A stretch of DNA of 61,540 nucleotides from contig JAHZAV010000013.1 in the NCBI GenBank assembly GCA_019423745.1, positions 1-61,540 on the forward strand, given 5' to 3'. Below, piece by piece: positions 9,042 to 17,893 of the stretch. The notes beneath the pieces are model-generated. The model saw only the letters and a list, made by a program, of their open reading frames with translations. It was not told the origin of the DNA and made no database searches. The first letter of the stretch is position 1. The number at the start of each line of letters is the position of its first letter. This stretch comes from Lachnospiraceae bacterium. Lineage in GTDB: Bacteria; Bacillota; Clostridia; Lachnospirales; Lachnospiraceae. The translations under genes and the position numbers were made by a program.

Positions 9042-9914
9042 ATGGAAAAGAGAAAACATTCTGGAAATATCTTATATAAAATATTCATCTATGTCGCCCT
9101 TATTGCACTTGCAATATCAATTATAGTACCGGTTTTGTGGGTTTTTATGGCGAGCGTAAAGCGTAATGCAGAGTTTATCGGAGCAGACGTAAATCCCTGG
9201 GCGCTTCCCAAACAGTTCTTCTATCAGAACTTTATTGTGGCATTCCGTGATGCACAGATGGGAGATTTTTTCCTCAATTCGGTAATTGTAACTGCATTAG
9301 GGCTGTTGCTTCTTCTTCTGATTGCTCTTCCTGCATCCTATGTGCTGGCAAGATTTGACTTTAAAGGAAGAAAAATATTGAACATTGCTTTTATGGCAGG
9401 ACTTTTTATTAATATCAATTATATCGTTGTTCCGATCTTTCTTATGCTAAGTGATGCAAATAAAGCGCTTGGAGTAGAATTCTTCCTGGATAACCGTTTT
9501 ATTCTGGCATTAATTTATGCATCCAGTGCATTACCATTTACGATATATCTTTTGAGCGGTTATTTTAGAACTTTGCCGAAGGGATTTGAGGAAGCGGCTT
9601 ATATGGATGGATGTGGTTATTTTAAAACCATGGTAAAAATTATGGTTCCTATGGCAAAGCCTAGTATTATTACAGTAATCCTGTTCAATTTCCTGTCGTT
9701 CTGGAATGAGTATATCATTGCATATACTTTGATGGACGAGCATGGAACATTAGCTATGGGGCTGAAAAATCTGATGGCTGTAGAAAGAACAGCAACGAAT
9801 TACGGTATCATGTACGCTGGATTAGTTATCGTTATGCTGCCAGTATTGATTCTGTATATCTGTGTACAGAAACAGCTGACAGAAGGTATGACTCTTGGCG
9901 GTCTGAAAGGGTAA
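9042..9914 (+). CDS. Sugar ABC transporter permease (MalG/UgpE type)
   Basis: A 290-residue second permease, 14 bases after the first. The first membrane span is at about residues 12-35, and the EAA loop reads EAAYMDGCGYFKTMVKIMVP. The C-terminus ends in T-E-G-M-T-L-G-G-L-K-G, the usual tail of CUT1 MalG-like subunits. It forms a heterodimer with the preceding protein. Confidence 0.9.
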   Translation: MEKRKHSGNILYKIFIYVALIALAISIIVPVLWVFMASVKRNAEFIGADVNPWALPKQFFYQNFIVAFRDAQMGDFFLNSVIVTALGLLLLLLIALPASYVLARFDFKGRKILNIAFMAGLFININYIVVPIFLMLSDANKALGVEFFLDNRFILALIYASSALPFTIYLLSGYFRTLPKGFEEAAYMDGCGYFKTMVKIMVPMAKPSIITVILFNFLSFWNEYIIAYTLMDEHGTLAMGLKNLMAVERTATNYGIMYAGLVIVMLPVLILYICVQKQLTEGMTLGGLKG

Positions 9915-9927
9915 GGAGGGAAATAAT

Positions 9928-10095
9928 ATGAGCAATGCGGTGAAAAATCTGATTATGGTTATTGTTTTTATTGTTTGCCTTGCGCTCGTAATAATAGGAC
10001 AAAAGACGATCAGTGTTACAGGTCTTGTGACACAGCTTGTAGGACTCGTAGGTCTTCTGACACTGTTGTTCATCTATAACCATAAATATAAATAA
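9928..10095 (+). CDS. Small hydrophobic membrane protein at the end of the ABC operon
   Basis: A 55-residue open reading frame with a strong AAGGAGGG eight bases before its ATG and a terminator directly after its stop. The sequence is two hydrophobic stretches (residues 8-24 and about 30-50) around a short polar turn G-Q-K-T, ending in N-H-K-Y-K. It starts 13 bases after the MalG-like permease, so it is translated with the importer. I believe related 50-60 residue proteins follow sugar importers in other Lachnospiraceae (possibly the DUF6903 family), but I cannot confirm the family. A subunit or stabiliser of the permease is an inference only. Confidence 0.7.
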   Translation: MSNAVKNLIMVIVFIVCLALVIIGQKTISVTGLVTQLVGLVGLLTLLFIYNHKYK

Positions 10096-10111
10096 TGTAT
10101 AATGATGAATT

Positions 10112-10152
10112 AAAACCCCACTGGTTCTATTCAAGAATCAGTGGGGTTTTTG
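10112..10152 (+). terminator. Terminator between the first ABC operon and the second AraC gene
   Basis: AAAACCCCACTG pairs with CAGTGGGGTTTT, and the stem extends inward by about five more pairs. The flanking A and T tracts make it work for the convergent regulator gene too. Confidence 0.9.
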
Positions 10153-10169
10153 TATATAAAAACTAGGGT

Positions 10170-11144
10170 TTAGTTATAACTTCTTCTGGGGATATGCTGT
10201 CTAGCAAGCTTGCTGGATAAACTTTGAGAGTTAGAGTAATTTTTGACTGAAGTAGAGTATTCCATAGGTGACATGCCTGTAGACTGTTTAAAGCGTTTTG
10301 AAAAATATTGTAGTGAGCCAAATGAGAGATAATGTGCGATTTCTGTAAAATTCATTGTCCCGTCACGGATCAGTTGTTTGGCAGTGTCAATTTTCATTTC
10401 AAGAAAATGATCAATAGCACCATGATTGAATTCTCTATGAAACAGATTGTATAGAGAAGAAGGGCTTAAAGAAAAGGTGCTACATAATGAGGCAATAGTC
10501 AGGCGATCACATAAGTGAAGTTCCATGTAATTGAGAATATTTTGGAGAGCCAGATGACTACATTCCGCTTGGAAAGGTGAAATACGGTCATTTTTTTCGA
10601 AAGAAGTTTTTGCCTTGATGAAATCGGGAATATTTTCTGAATGATGTCGGCATAAAGTGATGAGAAGGGATTCCAGATAAATAAGCACAAGATGTTCAGC
10701 TCCAAATTTAGCATTCGGATCAATGGAGACTTGTTCTATCTGTGGGATGTTTAGTGGAGATTCAAAAGCAAAGCCAGCTTCGCGTACAATGGCTGAAATT
10801 AAAAATTGTTCATTTGCTGACAGATGAAACACGCTTTGTTCGAAGAATTTCATGGTGGGAGAGTCACAGATAAAAGAAATATTTACCAGATTAGGAGATT
10901 TTTCGCCAATGGAGTGGAGGGCATGAAATTCATTAGGGCGATGAAATATGATATCTCCTGTGCTAAGACAATGTTTGGAAGTATCGGCTGTCACTTGCAG
11001 TTCACCCTTGTCTACATACATTAATTCCCAAAAATCATGTGATTCTCCCGAAAAAGAGAAATCTTTCATATATTCAAAGTAGTGTATAGTAATAATTTCG
11101 TTGATATTGAATTCACGTTTTAAGAGAGTGCTTTTATATGCCAT
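10170..11144 (-). CDS. AraC-family regulator (paralogue of the one at 42604-43518)
   Basis: A 324-residue regulator with an N-terminal cupin (HYFEYMKDFSFSGESHDFWE, GDIIFHRPNEFHAL) and a C-terminal AraC DNA-binding domain (MNFTEIAHYLSFGSLQYFSK). The ATG at 11144 is chosen because AGGAGG lies ten bases before it; a longer form from 11186 lacks a binding site. It is divergent from the Gfo/Idh-ABC operon at 11452, its likely target. The cupin is clearly homologous to the regulator before the nucleotidyltransferase gene, and both divergent regions carry an AATAAGAYAA motif. Confidence 0.88.
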   Translation of the reverse strand: MAYKSTLLKREFNINEIITIHYFEYMKDFSFSGESHDFWELMYVDKGELQVTADTSKHCLSTGDIIFHRPNEFHALHSIGEKSPNLVNISFICDSPTMKFFEQSVFHLSANEQFLISAIVREAGFAFESPLNIPQIEQVSIDPNAKFGAEHLVLIYLESLLITLCRHHSENIPDFIKAKTSFEKNDRISPFQAECSHLALQNILNYMELHLCDRLTIASLCSTFSLSPSSLYNLFHREFNHGAIDHFLEMKIDTAKQLIRDGTMNFTEIAHYLSFGSLQYFSKRFKQSTGMSPMEYSTSVKNYSNSQSLSSKLARQHIPRRSYN

Positions 11145-11198
11145 GTTTTTGTGGCCTCCTAAAGATATATAATGGTAATCTTTCACAATTTAATAAAA

Positions 11199-11227
11199 AA
11201 GATAGCACACTATCAGAAATAAGACAA
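11199..11227 (-). promoter_or_regulatory. Promoter of the AraC gene overlapped by repeats
   Basis: On the minus strand TTGTCT and TATCTT are 17 bases apart. The inverted repeat GATAG-caca-CTATC (11201-11214) lies over the -10 side. One copy of AATAAGACAA (11218-11227) covers the -35, which suggests autoregulation. Confidence 0.5.
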
Positions 11228-11323
11228 TAAAAAATTTAGAAATAATGAAGAATTATTTGTTGATAAATGAAATTAAGATCGTATAGTGGAAATATTGTGA
11301 AAAAAATGTTTAAAAATAAATAG

Positions 11324-11381
11324 AATAAGATAACTTCCGTAAGGAATAAGACAAGCACGAAAGAATTGTATAAACTATAAT
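11324..11381 (+). promoter_or_regulatory. Tandem AraC-type half-sites and -10 of the Gfo/Idh-ABC operon
   Basis: AATAAGATAA (11324-11333) and AATAAGACAA (11345-11354) are direct repeats with starts exactly 21 bases apart, the geometry of araI half-sites. The downstream copy ends where the -35 of the TATAAT at 11376-11381 would be, and no good -35 hexamer is present. This is what an activator-dependent promoter looks like. Confidence 0.6.
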
Positions 11382-11451
11382 AAAATTATCATAGACAAAA
11401 GACAAGTAATTCGGCCGAAACAATATCTTTTGTTGGAAAGGATGAGACAAA

Positions 11452-12738
11452 ATGAGTAAACAAGTAACAGTTGCGCTTGCAGGGTTGGGAAGTCGAGGAA
11501 AGGATACATATGCTCCAGCGGCAAAGCTGTTTCCAGATCAAATGAAAATAGTGGCCATTGCAGATATTGATCCAGATAAGGTGAAAGAAGTAGCAGAAAT
11601 TTATGATATACCGGAAAAGTCTTGCTTTGCCAGTGCGGAGGAAATGATAAATCAGCCCCAACTTGCAGATACCATGTTTATTACAACACAGGATCAGCAG
11701 CATGTAAAACAGGCAATATGTGCTATGAAAAAAGGATATGATCTTTTATTGGAAAAGCCGATTTCTCCTAATCTGGAAGAATGTAGGGAGATCATCCGCG
11801 TAGCAAAAAAATTAAACAGAACAGTTGTAATTTGCCATGTTCTTCGCTATACACCTTTCTATCAGGAGGTTAGACGGATTTTAAAAAGTGGAAAAATTGG
11901 TGAAGTAGTCAGTGTTATGGGCATTGAAAATGTGGGGTATTGGCATCAGGCGCACAGCTTTGTGAGAGGAAACTGGAGAAATTCTAATACTACTAGCCCC
12001 ATGATTCTTCAAAAATGTTGCCATGATTTAGATCTTTTGCTTTGGCTTACAGGAAAGTCATGCAAGTCAGTAAGTTCTTTTGGAGATACGTATCTTTTTA
12101 AAGAAGAAAATGCGCCGGAAGGTGCAGCATTCCGCTGTACCGGAGGATGTAGAGTAAAAGAAAAATGTCCTTTTGATGCGGAGAAAATTTATCTGACAAA
12201 TAAAAAGACGGGACTTCTGGCTGGAAAAACAGGCTGGCCGCTGGATGTACTAGCGCTTCACCCTGACGAAGACAGTATTCGTAAAGCAATTGAGGAAGGG
12301 CCTTATGGAAGATGCGTTTATCATTGCGATAATAATGTAGTAGATCATCAGGTAGTTAATATGGAGATGACTGACGGGGCTACTATTAGTTTTACAATGT
12401 GTGGCTTTACAGAGGATAATACAAGATATACAAAATTCATGGGAACAAAAGGACAGATTATTGCAGACATGGGAGCTAATCTTATTAAAGTAACTGCATT
12501 CGGAAAAAAGGAAGAAGTGATAGATGTCTCTAAGCTTGCCAAAGACTTTTCTGGACATGCAGGGGGGGATCATCGTCTGGTCAGTGCATTTTTGAATCTG
12601 ATTGCAGGCAACTGTGAAGCCGATGATACAATCACATCGGTGGAACGCTCTGTAGAAAGCCACTACATAGCACTCGCAGCAGAAAAATCTAGAATAAATG
12701 GAGGCAAAGTAGTTTCTCTTGCAGAAATGCGGGAGTAA
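11452..12738 (+). CDS. Gfo/Idh/MocA-family oxidoreductase
   Basis: A 428-residue NAD(P)-dependent sugar oxidoreductase. The Rossmann motif G-L-G-S-R-G lies near residues 12-17, the E-K-P motif with the conserved Lys near residue 103, and a His-Asp pair (HDLDLLLWL) in the substrate pocket near residue 183. Unusual for the family is a Cys cluster near residues 226-236 (C-T-G-G-C-x5-C-P), which may bind a metal. The AAAGGA site lies before the ATG. It is the first gene of an operon with an ABC importer, so it probably acts on the imported sugar. It could be a dehydrogenase/isomerase of modified sugars, or one of the NAD-dependent glycosidases of this fold (GH109-like); the sequence does not decide. 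Confidence 0.85.
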   Translation: MSKQVTVALAGLGSRGKDTYAPAAKLFPDQMKIVAIADIDPDKVKEVAEIYDIPEKSCFASAEEMINQPQLADTMFITTQDQQHVKQAICAMKKGYDLLLEKPISPNLEECREIIRVAKKLNRTVVICHVLRYTPFYQEVRRILKSGKIGEVVSVMGIENVGYWHQAHSFVRGNWRNSNTTSPMILQKCCHDLDLLLWLTGKSCKSVSSFGDTYLFKEENAPEGAAFRCTGGCRVKEKCPFDAEKIYLTNKKTGLLAGKTGWPLDVLALHPDEDSIRKAIEEGPYGRCVYHCDNNVVDHQVVNMEMTDGATISFTMCGFTEDNTRYTKFMGTKGQIIADMGANLIKVTAFGKKEEVIDVSKLAKDFSGHAGGDHRLVSAFLNLIAGNCEADDTITSVERSVESHYIALAAEKSRINGGKVVSLAEMRE

Positions 12739-12757
12739 ACAGATAAGGAGGAAGATT

Positions 12758-14059
12758 ATGAAAAAAAGGAAAAGATTAACAGCTGGTTTTTTAGTTGTAT
12801 TAATGGCAGCAGGTATGTGTTTAAGTGCTTGCTCTGGAGGCGACAGTGAAGACGGTGCTTCCTCAGATGATGGAACAACTACGATTCAATTCTGGTGTCA
12901 TACAAATGAGGCATGGAATAATACGTATCAGGCGCTTTTTGATAAATTTGAAGAAGAAAATCCTGAATATAAAGTAGAGATGACGGATTATCCTTATTCC
13001 GATTATAATCAGAAGATACAAACATCTCTTACAGCAAATGCTGAAGGGGCAGATGTTTATCAGATGTGGGGAGGTTGGGAACTTGACTTTGCATCTACAG
13101 GTGGATTAGAACCATTGCCGAAGGATTTGAAGGATACACTTTTAGAAGACTATTATGAACCAACTTATCAGGCATATGAATACGGAGGAGAATATTACGG
13201 TATCCCTACAGAATTTAATTTGGAATATGGAGGAATGGTTGTTAATAAACCGCTATTTGAAGAGAAAAATCTGGAATATCCTACCACATGGCAAGAGCTT
13301 AGAAGCGTTTCAGACCAGTTAGTTGAAAAAGATGGCAGTGTGATTAGCATGAGAGGATTTGATTTTGTAGATGAAGATGCTTTGATTTATAATTATCTTG
13401 CGATGATACTTCAGCAGGGAGGTCAGTATCTCAACGATGATGGCAGTATTAATTTGGCAACAGAGGAAGGAATTGCTGCCATGGAAGAATTGAAGAGTAT
13501 GGTTGATGCAGGATATACTGATTTTAGTTCTTTTTCTGCAGGAGTTGGAACATCTAGTTATGTATTTGAAGGAAAGGGAAGTATGGCTTCTGTGGGATCC
13601 TGGGCGATTAGTGATGGGGAAGAATCTTATGACCTTGCAGTCGGAGAGGATTTTGATTATGTTGCAGTTCCGCTGTATGGGGAACAGACAGCATTTGTAG
13701 CAGAATCTGGATGGGGGCTTGCAGTACCTGCTAATTCTAAAAAGAAAGACGCAGCATGGGAATTGGTAAGGTTTTTAAGCGATCCGGATAATCTTAAAGA
13801 ACTGAATCTGGGGTGTCAGCAGCTTCCTCCAAGAAAGATTTTGGCAAAGGATGAGGAAATGATTGCTGAAATGCCTAATACAGCATTTCTTTTGGACATC
13901 TTAGAAGGAGGTCAGTGGATAGGACCTTATAATACAACGACATTGAAAGAGACTTTGACAGCAACATTCCGCGATATTTGTGAGAATGGAACAGATATTA
14001 AAACTGCATTAACAGAATGTTCTAAGACCATGAGTGGAGAAATGATAGAGAAGGAATAA
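12758..14059 (+). CDS. Sugar ABC transporter substrate-binding lipoprotein (second system)
   Basis: A 433-residue extracellular binding protein with a signal peptide ending in the lipobox L-S-A-C (Cys25), an acidic linker and SBP_bac_1 lobes (FWCHTNEAWNNTYQALFDKF). The ATG at 12758 follows AAGGAGG by seven bases; a start at 12719 overlaps the previous gene and would bury the signal peptide. The two bases between its stop and the next permease imply tight coupling. Aromatic residues are common in the lobes, as in oligosaccharide binders. Ligand unknown. Confidence 0.9.
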   Translation: MKKRKRLTAGFLVVLMAAGMCLSACSGGDSEDGASSDDGTTTIQFWCHTNEAWNNTYQALFDKFEEENPEYKVEMTDYPYSDYNQKIQTSLTANAEGADVYQMWGGWELDFASTGGLEPLPKDLKDTLLEDYYEPTYQAYEYGGEYYGIPTEFNLEYGGMVVNKPLFEEKNLEYPTTWQELRSVSDQLVEKDGSVISMRGFDFVDEDALIYNYLAMILQQGGQYLNDDGSINLATEEGIAAMEELKSMVDAGYTDFSSFSAGVGTSSYVFEGKGSMASVGSWAISDGEESYDLAVGEDFDYVAVPLYGEQTAFVAESGWGLAVPANSKKKDAAWELVRFLSDPDNLKELNLGCQQLPPRKILAKDEEMIAEMPNTAFLLDILEGGQWIGPYNTTTLKETLTATFRDICENGTDIKTALTECSKTMSGEMIEKE

Positions 14060-14061
14060 GA

Positions 14062-14940
14062 ATGAAGGATAAAAAATTTGTATATGGAATTTTGATACCA
14101 TGCTTTGTTTTGTTGTTCATATTCTGTGTGTTCCCTTTGTTCTACGGTTTGGGAATTTCGTTGTTTGATTATAATCCGATTCGTCAGGAAAATCCTTTTA
14201 TAGGGCTGTTAAATTATACAGCCCTATTGGAAGATAAAGATTTTCAGAAGGCGTTGGTGCATACAATAATATATGTATCGGTAGCGGTTACGTTAAATAT
14301 TATATTTACATTAGCAATTGCACAGTTCATCACTTCTCTTCCGGGGAAAAGAATGAAGACCTTGTTTCGAACCATATTTTTTATTCCTTGTATTGCACCT
14401 ATTGCTGGCACGGCAGTTGTGTGGAAAAATGGGATTTTATATAAGGATGGTGGAACCTTCAATGTAATATTGGGATGGTTTGGCATTGACTCAGTGGACT
14501 GGTTGGCTAGTACAGTTACAGTGATTGGATGCATCATTTTATTTACATTGTGGGCGGATATGGGATACAATATCGTGCTTTTTTGTGCTGGATTGGAAGG
14601 AATTCCCAAGACTTTTGATGAGGCAGCTGCCATTGACGGAGCTACGCCATTTCAGAGATTTATAAAAATAAAACTTCCTCTGCTTGGACGTACATTTACC
14701 TTTGTGTTGATGCAGACAATTATTTCTTATTTTCAGATGTTTGCACAATTTAAGGTGTTGGAAAATAAACAAAGTGGGATGAATTATGGCTCTGTCCTTA
14801 CAACAGAAATTTATGAGCAAAGTTTTGACAAATATAATATGGGATATGCATCAGCAATTGCAACAGTTTTGTTTTTGATCGTATTTATTGTTGCTATGAT
14901 ACAGAAAAGAGCAACTAAAGTGGATTGGAGTTATGAGTAG
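14062..14940 (+). CDS. Sugar ABC transporter permease (second system, MalF type)
   Basis: A 292-residue membrane permease with a first span at residues 8-30. The ATPase contact loop reads EAAAIDGATPFQRFIKIKLP. It starts two bases after the binding-protein gene, and its TAG stop shares one base with the GTG of the next permease. Confidence 0.9.
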   Translation: MKDKKFVYGILIPCFVLLFIFCVFPLFYGLGISLFDYNPIRQENPFIGLLNYTALLEDKDFQKALVHTIIYVSVAVTLNIIFTLAIAQFITSLPGKRMKTLFRTIFFIPCIAPIAGTAVVWKNGILYKDGGTFNVILGWFGIDSVDWLASTVTVIGCIILFTLWADMGYNIVLFCAGLEGIPKTFDEAAAIDGATPFQRFIKIKLPLLGRTFTFVLMQTIISYFQMFAQFKVLENKQSGMNYGSVLTTEIYEQSFDKYNMGYASAIATVLFLIVFIVAMIQKRATKVDWSYE

Positions 14941-15776
14941 TGAAAGAGAAAAAGAAGCGACTATATAAAAAACACCATATAGTAATTGTTGTTATTTTGG
15001 GCATTATCTCGGTGCTCATGTGTTTTCCTATGGTATGGATGTTTTTTACCTCTTTTAAAACAAATGCAGATATTCGGGTAAACCGGACAGCCCTTTGGCC
15101 GGAATCCTGGACATTGGAAGGATATGAAAAAGCATTTACAGATGTGCCATTTGTACAATGGTTTTTAAACAGTGTTTTTGTAACGGCGGCTGTAACGATT
15201 GCAGTTATAATCACCAGCACCCTACTTGGATTTATTTTTGCAAAATATGAATTTAAGGGTAAACGCTGGACATTTATTCTTCTTCTGGCTACAATGATGG
15301 TACCAGCGCAGGTGACTATGATTCCACGTTTTTTGATTGTCCAGAAGATAGGACTTTATAATACGCTGGGAGCGTTGATTATTCCTATGTTGGTGAGCGC
15401 ATTTGGAGTCTATTTGTGTAGACAGTTTATTGAAGATATTCCGGATAGTATCTGTGATGCAGCTAAGATAGACGGAGCCTCCTCTTTTATGATTTATCGA
15501 AAGATTATTTTGCCTAATATTCGTCCGGCCATTGGATCACTGACTATATTTACGGCAATGGGAATTTACAATGACTATTTAAATCCTTTAATTATGGTAA
15601 ATGATAAGGAAAAGATGACGTTACCCTTAGCTATAGCTATGTTTTCTACACAAAATAAGGCGGATCTTACGACGACAATGGCAGTTGCATCCTTAATCAT
15701 GATTCCTATGATTGTTGTTTTTATTATTTTCCAGAAACAGTTTGTGAAAGGGCTTGCTCTTACGGGAATCAAATAG
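14940..15776 (+). CDS. Sugar ABC transporter permease (second system, MalG type)
   Basis: A 278-residue permease. The start is GTG in the overlap TAGTG with the previous gene, with GGAG ten bases before it, so translation is probably coupled. The first span covers residues 13-32, and the EAA-type loop reads DAAKIDGASSFMIYRKIILP. No ATPase gene is present here either. Confidence 0.9.
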   Translation: MKEKKKRLYKKHHIVIVVILGIISVLMCFPMVWMFFTSFKTNADIRVNRTALWPESWTLEGYEKAFTDVPFVQWFLNSVFVTAAVTIAVIITSTLLGFIFAKYEFKGKRWTFILLLATMMVPAQVTMIPRFLIVQKIGLYNTLGALIIPMLVSAFGVYLCRQFIEDIPDSICDAAKIDGASSFMIYRKIILPNIRPAIGSLTIFTAMGIYNDYLNPLIMVNDKEKMTLPLAIAMFSTQNKADLTTTMAVASLIMIPMIVVFIIFQKQFVKGLALTGIK

Positions 15777-15789
15777 CAAGTATTATATC

Positions 15790-16611
15790 ATGTATGAAAT
15801 GACAGTAAAAAAATTATGCCAGCAAATAGGACTTCCTTTTGATGCTGTAGATGCAGGACATGTATCTGTGGAAAAGGAGGTCAGGCTTAGAAAATTATTT
15901 GATGAGAATGAACCTGCTTTTTATCAGGCATTAAAAGAAGAAGCAACTGAGTATCAGACAGCATTATATTTATATATAAAATGGGGAGCAGAAAGTTATC
16001 CATTATATAAGTTGGCAGGAATATCAGACCGGATTTATTACGATACATTTCGGGATATGGAGATTTGGTACAGGCACTGCCTGAAAGAGACAGGGATTGC
16101 CGGAATGAAACAATATAGATGGACTAGCCTTCCAATCAAGCAGAAGATTTACAGACTTGGAAGACTGCAGTATGAGCCGTCCAGGCTGAAGGACGATCAG
16201 TGGCGAAAAGGAGAGAGTGTACCAGTTCTGGAAGTGCACATTCCGGAAGGAGAGCCTTTGGATATTGGGGCGGTAAAAGAGTCATTTGCGGAGGCAGTTC
16301 GTTTCTTTAAAGAGGTCATTCCTTACAGGACAGAAGGGTTTCACTGTGAATCCTGGCTGCTTTCACCACAGCTTCATGAGTTGCTTCCTGAAGGAGCTAA
16401 TATTCTACAGTTTCAAAAATTATTTTTGCTGTACAAGGAAATACCTGGAAGACAGGCTGAGGAGAGAGTGTTTGGAAAGATTTCCAATCGGATTGAGGAA
16501 TATCCGGAAGATACACGACTCCAAAGAGCGTTGAAAGAATATTTAAAAAAAGGTAATAAAGTTGGAATGGGATGTGGATATATTGCGCCAGAGGGGCCGA
16601 ATCCCATATAG
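15790..16611 (+). CDS. Acyltransferase-like protein (NAT_N / GNAT_C type)
   Basis: A 273-residue soluble protein, 13 bases after the second importer. The layout matches the two-part N-acyltransferase-like family of gut Firmicutes: a helical N-terminal part (LCQQIGLPFDAVDAG) and a C-terminal GNAT-like part (KQKIYRLGRLQYEPSRL, VLEVHIPEG, WLLSPQLHELLPEGANILQF). Such genes often stand beside glycoside hydrolase and importer genes, so acylation or deacylation of the imported glycan is plausible, but the activity is not established. The start is uncertain: ATG at 15790 or 15799, neither with a good binding site. Confidence 0.7.
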   Translation: MYEMTVKKLCQQIGLPFDAVDAGHVSVEKEVRLRKLFDENEPAFYQALKEEATEYQTALYLYIKWGAESYPLYKLAGISDRIYYDTFRDMEIWYRHCLKETGIAGMKQYRWTSLPIKQKIYRLGRLQYEPSRLKDDQWRKGESVPVLEVHIPEGEPLDIGAVKESFAEAVRFFKEVIPYRTEGFHCESWLLSPQLHELLPEGANILQFQKLFLLYKEIPGRQAEERVFGKISNRIEEYPEDTRLQRALKEYLKKGNKVGMGCGYIAPEGPNPI

Positions 16612-16640
16612 AGAACTCCTGGAATACCGGGGGTTCTTTC
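16612..16640 (+). terminator. Terminator of the Gfo/Idh-ABC operon
   Basis: An 11-bp stem with one G-T pair (AGAACTCC with GGGGTTCT and three more pairs inside) starts one base after the stop codon of the acyltransferase-like gene and ends in TTTC. Confidence 0.75.
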
Positions 16641-16715
16641 GTTTGTAATTGAGGTAATTTTGAAGTATACTGTAATTGGATTTGAAAGATGTGTATTCAG
16701 GGAAGGAAGAATATA

Positions 16716-17843
16716 TTGCGGACAGAAAAAGATTTATATAGAGAACAAAAGGGAAAACTATGGAGCAGAAAGGTAGGGATACGCACCGCAGTCGGTCTTA
16801 TTCTTTTAGTGGCAGCGCTGCTGCTTCTTGGAGCCGCCCGAAATTTTCCTGCTTTTGCCACATGGTACAGCCTGCATATATATAAAGCGCTGGTATTTTG
16901 TGTGGGACGTTTTTTTGGGATGTTTCCAGTGTCTGTCTCTGAAATTCTTTTATACATATTAGTGATATTTTTTGTTTTTTGCTTTATCCGCATGGTGACA
17001 GATGCTGTGCGAATGAAGAGAGTATTTATCCCATTAGTAGGATTTTTTTCAGGTCTTTTATTGGCTTCAGGTATTTTGTTTTTTATTTATGCGGCAGCAT
17101 GTGGAGTGAATTATTACAGAACTTCTTTTGCAGAAGAAACGGATCTTTCAGTAGAAGGGGGAACAGTTGAAGAGCTAAAAGAGGCGTGTCGCATATTGAC
17201 GAATCAGGTTAACGAAACAGCCGGAAGTGTTTCCAGAGATAAGGAAGGGCAGATGATAGTGACAGGTAATGTCCGGGAAGAAGCAGTGAGTGCTATGGAA
17301 AAGCTGGGAGAAGAATATGATTGCCTTGGAGGATATTATCCACAACCAAAAGGACTATTTTTTCCATGGATTCTTTCAGTGCAGAAACTGACAGGAGTTT
17401 ATTCGCCCTTTACGATAGAGGCCAACTATAATACAGAAATGACAGACTATAATATTCCTTTTACGATGTGTCATGAGCTGGCGCATCTCAAAGGATTTAT
17501 GCAGGAGCAAGAGGCGAATTTTATTGGTTATCTGGCAGCGATTGAGTCAGATAGTATGCAGTTTCAATACAGTGGGGCTTTATTAGGATGGATTTATTGT
17601 ACGAATGCTCTACGGCAGGTGGATTACCAAGCCTATGAAGATATACGTGCTGAGCTCTGTGAGGAGGCCAAAATAGACCTGGCTGCAAATAATCAGTTTT
17701 GGCAGCAGTATGAAAGTCCGGTGGCAGAAGTGGCAAATCAGGTGAATGATACATATTTGAAAGCGAACGGGCAGAAAGACGGAGTCGTTAGTTATGACAG
17801 GATGGTTGAATTAATTCTTGCTTATAACAGACAGCAGAGCTGA
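16716..17843 (+). CDS. DUF3810 family membrane protein, zinc-metalloprotease-like
   Basis: A 375-residue protein with three hydrophobic segments in the first 130 residues and a large outer part. The motif C-H-E-L-A-H with E-Q-E-A-N-F about ten residues later is an H-E-x-x-H zinc site with a third ligand, as in DUF3810 proteins. Substrate and role are unknown. I prefer the TTG at 16716, which has GGAAGGA ten bases before it; the ATG at 16689 gives nine more residues without a site. It looks monocistronic, between the ABC operon terminator and the Prd-like pair. Confidence 0.8.
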   Translation: MRTEKDLYREQKGKLWSRKVGIRTAVGLILLVAALLLLGAARNFPAFATWYSLHIYKALVFCVGRFFGMFPVSVSEILLYILVIFFVFCFIRMVTDAVRMKRVFIPLVGFFSGLLLASGILFFIYAAACGVNYYRTSFAEETDLSVEGGTVEELKEACRILTNQVNETAGSVSRDKEGQMIVTGNVREEAVSAMEKLGEEYDCLGGYYPQPKGLFFPWILSVQKLTGVYSPFTIEANYNTEMTDYNIPFTMCHELAHLKGFMQEQEANFIGYLAAIESDSMQFQYSGALLGWIYCTNALRQVDYQAYEDIRAELCEEAKIDLAANNQFWQQYESPVAEVANQVNDTYLKANGQKDGVVSYDRMVELILAYNRQQS

Positions 17844-17893
17844 TTTGTAAGGCAAGTTTTTATATATAGTGTGTTGGAAAGGAGATGTGGAAG

